Origin: Otis tarda
Lineage: Eukaryota; Chordata; Aves; Otidiformes; Otididae
Length of the DNA: 64,000 nucleotides
Assembly: GCA_026413225.1 (NCBI GenBank)
Contig: CM048552.1
Location: 61,829,001 to 61,893,000 of the forward strand
Reading direction: 5' to 3'
This document shows positions 38,201 through 64,000 of this stretch, piece after piece. Under the pieces are notes generated by a model. That model was given only the letters and a program-made list of their open reading frames with translations, was not told where the DNA came from and searched no databases. Within the stretch, counting starts at the first letter, position 1. Every line of letters begins with the position of its first letter. The translations under genes and the position numbers were made by a program.

Positions 38201-38519
38201 CCACAGTGAAATGACACTGGTGTGATTTTTCTTTTCTGGGTGCATATTCTCACGTGCATTGATTTCACTTTTAAAGTGTCGGAGGGAGCATTGTCAGCCA
38301 AGCACTGCAGATGCATAGGATGTGGCATAGTTTGTGGCACACCTGCTGCAGACACAGTACTGAATGATTTCTTCTTCTCCCAGAAGAAATAATGGATGAT
38401 TTCTTAAAAAAATCTGCAGGGACAATCTGCCACCTGCAGCAGGTCAATACCATTGACACGCCTAGAAGCACTGAGCACTCAAGCCGATGAGTGAGGAGCC
38501 AAAGAGGTAAACAATCCAG
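32291..38519. other. DRAM1-GNPTAB intergenic spacer, right part
   Basis: AT-rich DNA between the CR1 and the GNPTAB CpG island. Open frames here are short, overlap on both strands and show no recognisable domain. The longest, 154 codons on the minus strand at 37093-37557, is hydrophobic but unsupported. A three-fold E-box cluster lies at 32790-32815. Distal promoter or enhancer elements could be here but cannot be identified by eye. Confidence 0.6.
32790..32815. promoter_or_regulatory. Three CAGCTG E-boxes at exact 10-bp spacing
   Basis: CAGCTG occurs at 32790, 32800 and 32810 within two tandem copies of AGCTGTGCAC. CAGCTG is a classic class A bHLH site. The 10-base period places all three on about the same face of the helix. 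Function is inferred; it may simply be a small tandem duplication. Confidence 0.35.
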
Positions 38520-38860
38520 TAGTCTGGATTGTTACCGCCTTCTGCTGCCGGGCCCTGTGGGAAGGCAGAGGAAAACCGCGAAGGAGCGGGGAATGGCTGA
38601 GGCCGGGAACCGCCCGCCGCCTCCCGGGCCGTGAGGGCGGGAGCGCCCGTTCCCGCCGCAGGAGGCCGAGAGGGGCCTGCTTCACCGCACCTCCCGCAGC
38701 CCGCCGCCAGGTGGCGCCGCAGCGCTGCCGGAAGCGGGGCGGGCTCTGAGGGCGGCGGGACCCGCCCGCCCGTGCCGGCGCAGGGTAGCGCGTTGAAGCG
38801 GGGCGGGCCGGGCCGGGCCGCGCCGGGCGAGGCGGCGGCGGCGGCAGCAGCCGGCGGGCC

Positions 38861-62669
<23,809 letters not shown>

Positions 62670-64000
62670 GTGGGTAAATTCTGTTGTGGCATGTAAAGGT
62701 TGTAGTATTGAAAAACTGCAAGCAGAGGCTAGCTAGTCAATGACAAGGAATGTGGGATTTATTCTAGAAGCTTGGAAGTGTTAAGAATCCTGTATTTATT
62801 ATGTTGTAAGAAAACATGACAAGAGCACTGTCAAATTCTGAAACCAAGGAGGAAGAAGGATCAAACCAAGTGACATTTAATTGAAATTTTCATTTCTCCA
62901 CTAAGTGAAAAATTTTGTCCTCTGCACATGCATGTTCTGATAAAGCTGAGTGCAGTCAAGTCCTGAAAGGCTTAACTGATACTGACTGGCAGATAGGCAG
63001 GCTTCGTGTGTGGGGGAGATAGAGGACTTTGTTAACAAACATGATTATCTCCTTTTCAATGTCTTTCTTACACATTTTTTGCTTTGCAGCGTCATATATG
63101 CTGAGCAAGTGCTAATTGCGTCTCTTCCAAAATTTTTGAAGACCTGAAACAGATGTCTGTAAGGAAAGGAGGTTTACTTTGGATGGTTTTGATACAAGCA
63201 AGGATGTTTGGTTTAGCAAAGGGAACTAAAACAACAAGATGTCTGTTTCAAGATAAGATCTCCTAAAATCTTGGGGTTTTTATCCTGCTAGAACTTAATT
63301 TTATGGTAATTGTCAAGTGGCAAGTGTAAAATAAATGTGTCCTCTCCAGTAAAGCTTGCAGTCTATCCCTGTATCCTGTGAACATGGCTTTTAGGGAGCT
63401 TTTCCTTGTTAATACAAACCCTGGACTCAAACTATGTACTTCCTTATGTTGAAATTATGCGTTATTTTGTAAATTGGTAACTAGCCAATGGATGCTGGTG
63501 TTGCCAAAATATTTTCAGTTATGTTTCTGAAGATGTGTAAGCTGTGTTACTGTACAGATTAGAAGAGGAGACTTACAGTGTGTAGAATCTGCAGTGAAAA
63601 TGGTAATTGTCATACATTCAATTTTTTCTTGAGTTTCCTGTTTCAGTTGGGTATACTTCTTTTAGAAATGTTCCTTTTAGGCAGCCTTAATTGTTGTTTT
63701 TAGAAGAGGTCATTAAGTTCTAATAAATGGGAAAAGAAACATATGTTACATTATCATGTAACCTAATTTTGTTATTTACCAGAAAAGCTTCTAATTCAAA
63801 TGTTGGCTTTTTAACAAAAACATATGTAAACATTTAGCTATTTGATTACAAATATTAGGCTTCATTCTGTTAATTTTCTCCTACTTAAGCTCTTTAAAAT
63901 AAAAGAGCAGGGAATAATTCAAGAGCTGCTACATCATGACACTGCCACTATATCTATATTAAGTGACATTTATATATGGCTTATGATGCAATATACTTGG
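62670..64000 (+). other. GNPTAB: GNPTAB intron 8 (partial)
   Basis: Sequence after the exon 8 donor to the right edge. No coding exon, repeat family or RNA is visible. GNPTAB continues beyond the window. Confidence 0.7.

Overview
The window looks like nuclear DNA from a bird. Two multi-exon vertebrate genes are present with GT-AG introns. Every recognisable interspersed repeat is a CR1 LINE, the dominant avian family, and no Alu, L1 or SINE-type mammalian repeat was seen. Introns and the intergenic gap are compact, and each gene starts in a sharp CpG island. The species cannot be fixed from the sequence alone.

Layout. About 1-14.4 kb: no supported gene; two CR1 3' ends in opposite orientation (10.18-10.56 kb and 11.26-11.69 kb) and the probable DRAM1 3' UTR. 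14.4-29.2 kb, minus strand: a complete DRAM1 gene in seven coding exons, 238 codons, starting in a CpG island at 28.7-30.0 kb. 30.0-38.5 kb: intergenic spacer with one CR1 (31.7-32.3 kb) and a small E-box cluster. 38.5-64 kb, plus strand: CpG-island promoter and the first eight coding exons of GNPTAB (311 codons; the remainder lies beyond the right edge). GNPTAB intron 7 carries an antisense 5'-truncated CR1 with a broken reverse transcriptase, a T-rich tract, and a perfect 16-bp-arm hairpin at 60.1 kb.

Biology. The two genes are head to head, and both serve the lysosome. GNPTAB makes the mannose-6-phosphate mark that sends hydrolases there. DRAM1 is a lysosomal membrane protein linking p53 and stress to autophagy. 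The same GNPTAB-DRAM1 neighbourhood occurs on human chromosome 12. An exact CLEAR-type palindrome lies in GNPTAB intron 3. Most other open frames in the window (GC-rich frames in the CpG islands, frames antisense to CR1, short AT-rich frames) are spurious. I found no CRISPR array, tRNA, rRNA, or convincing new system; the best unexplained signals are listed as findings.
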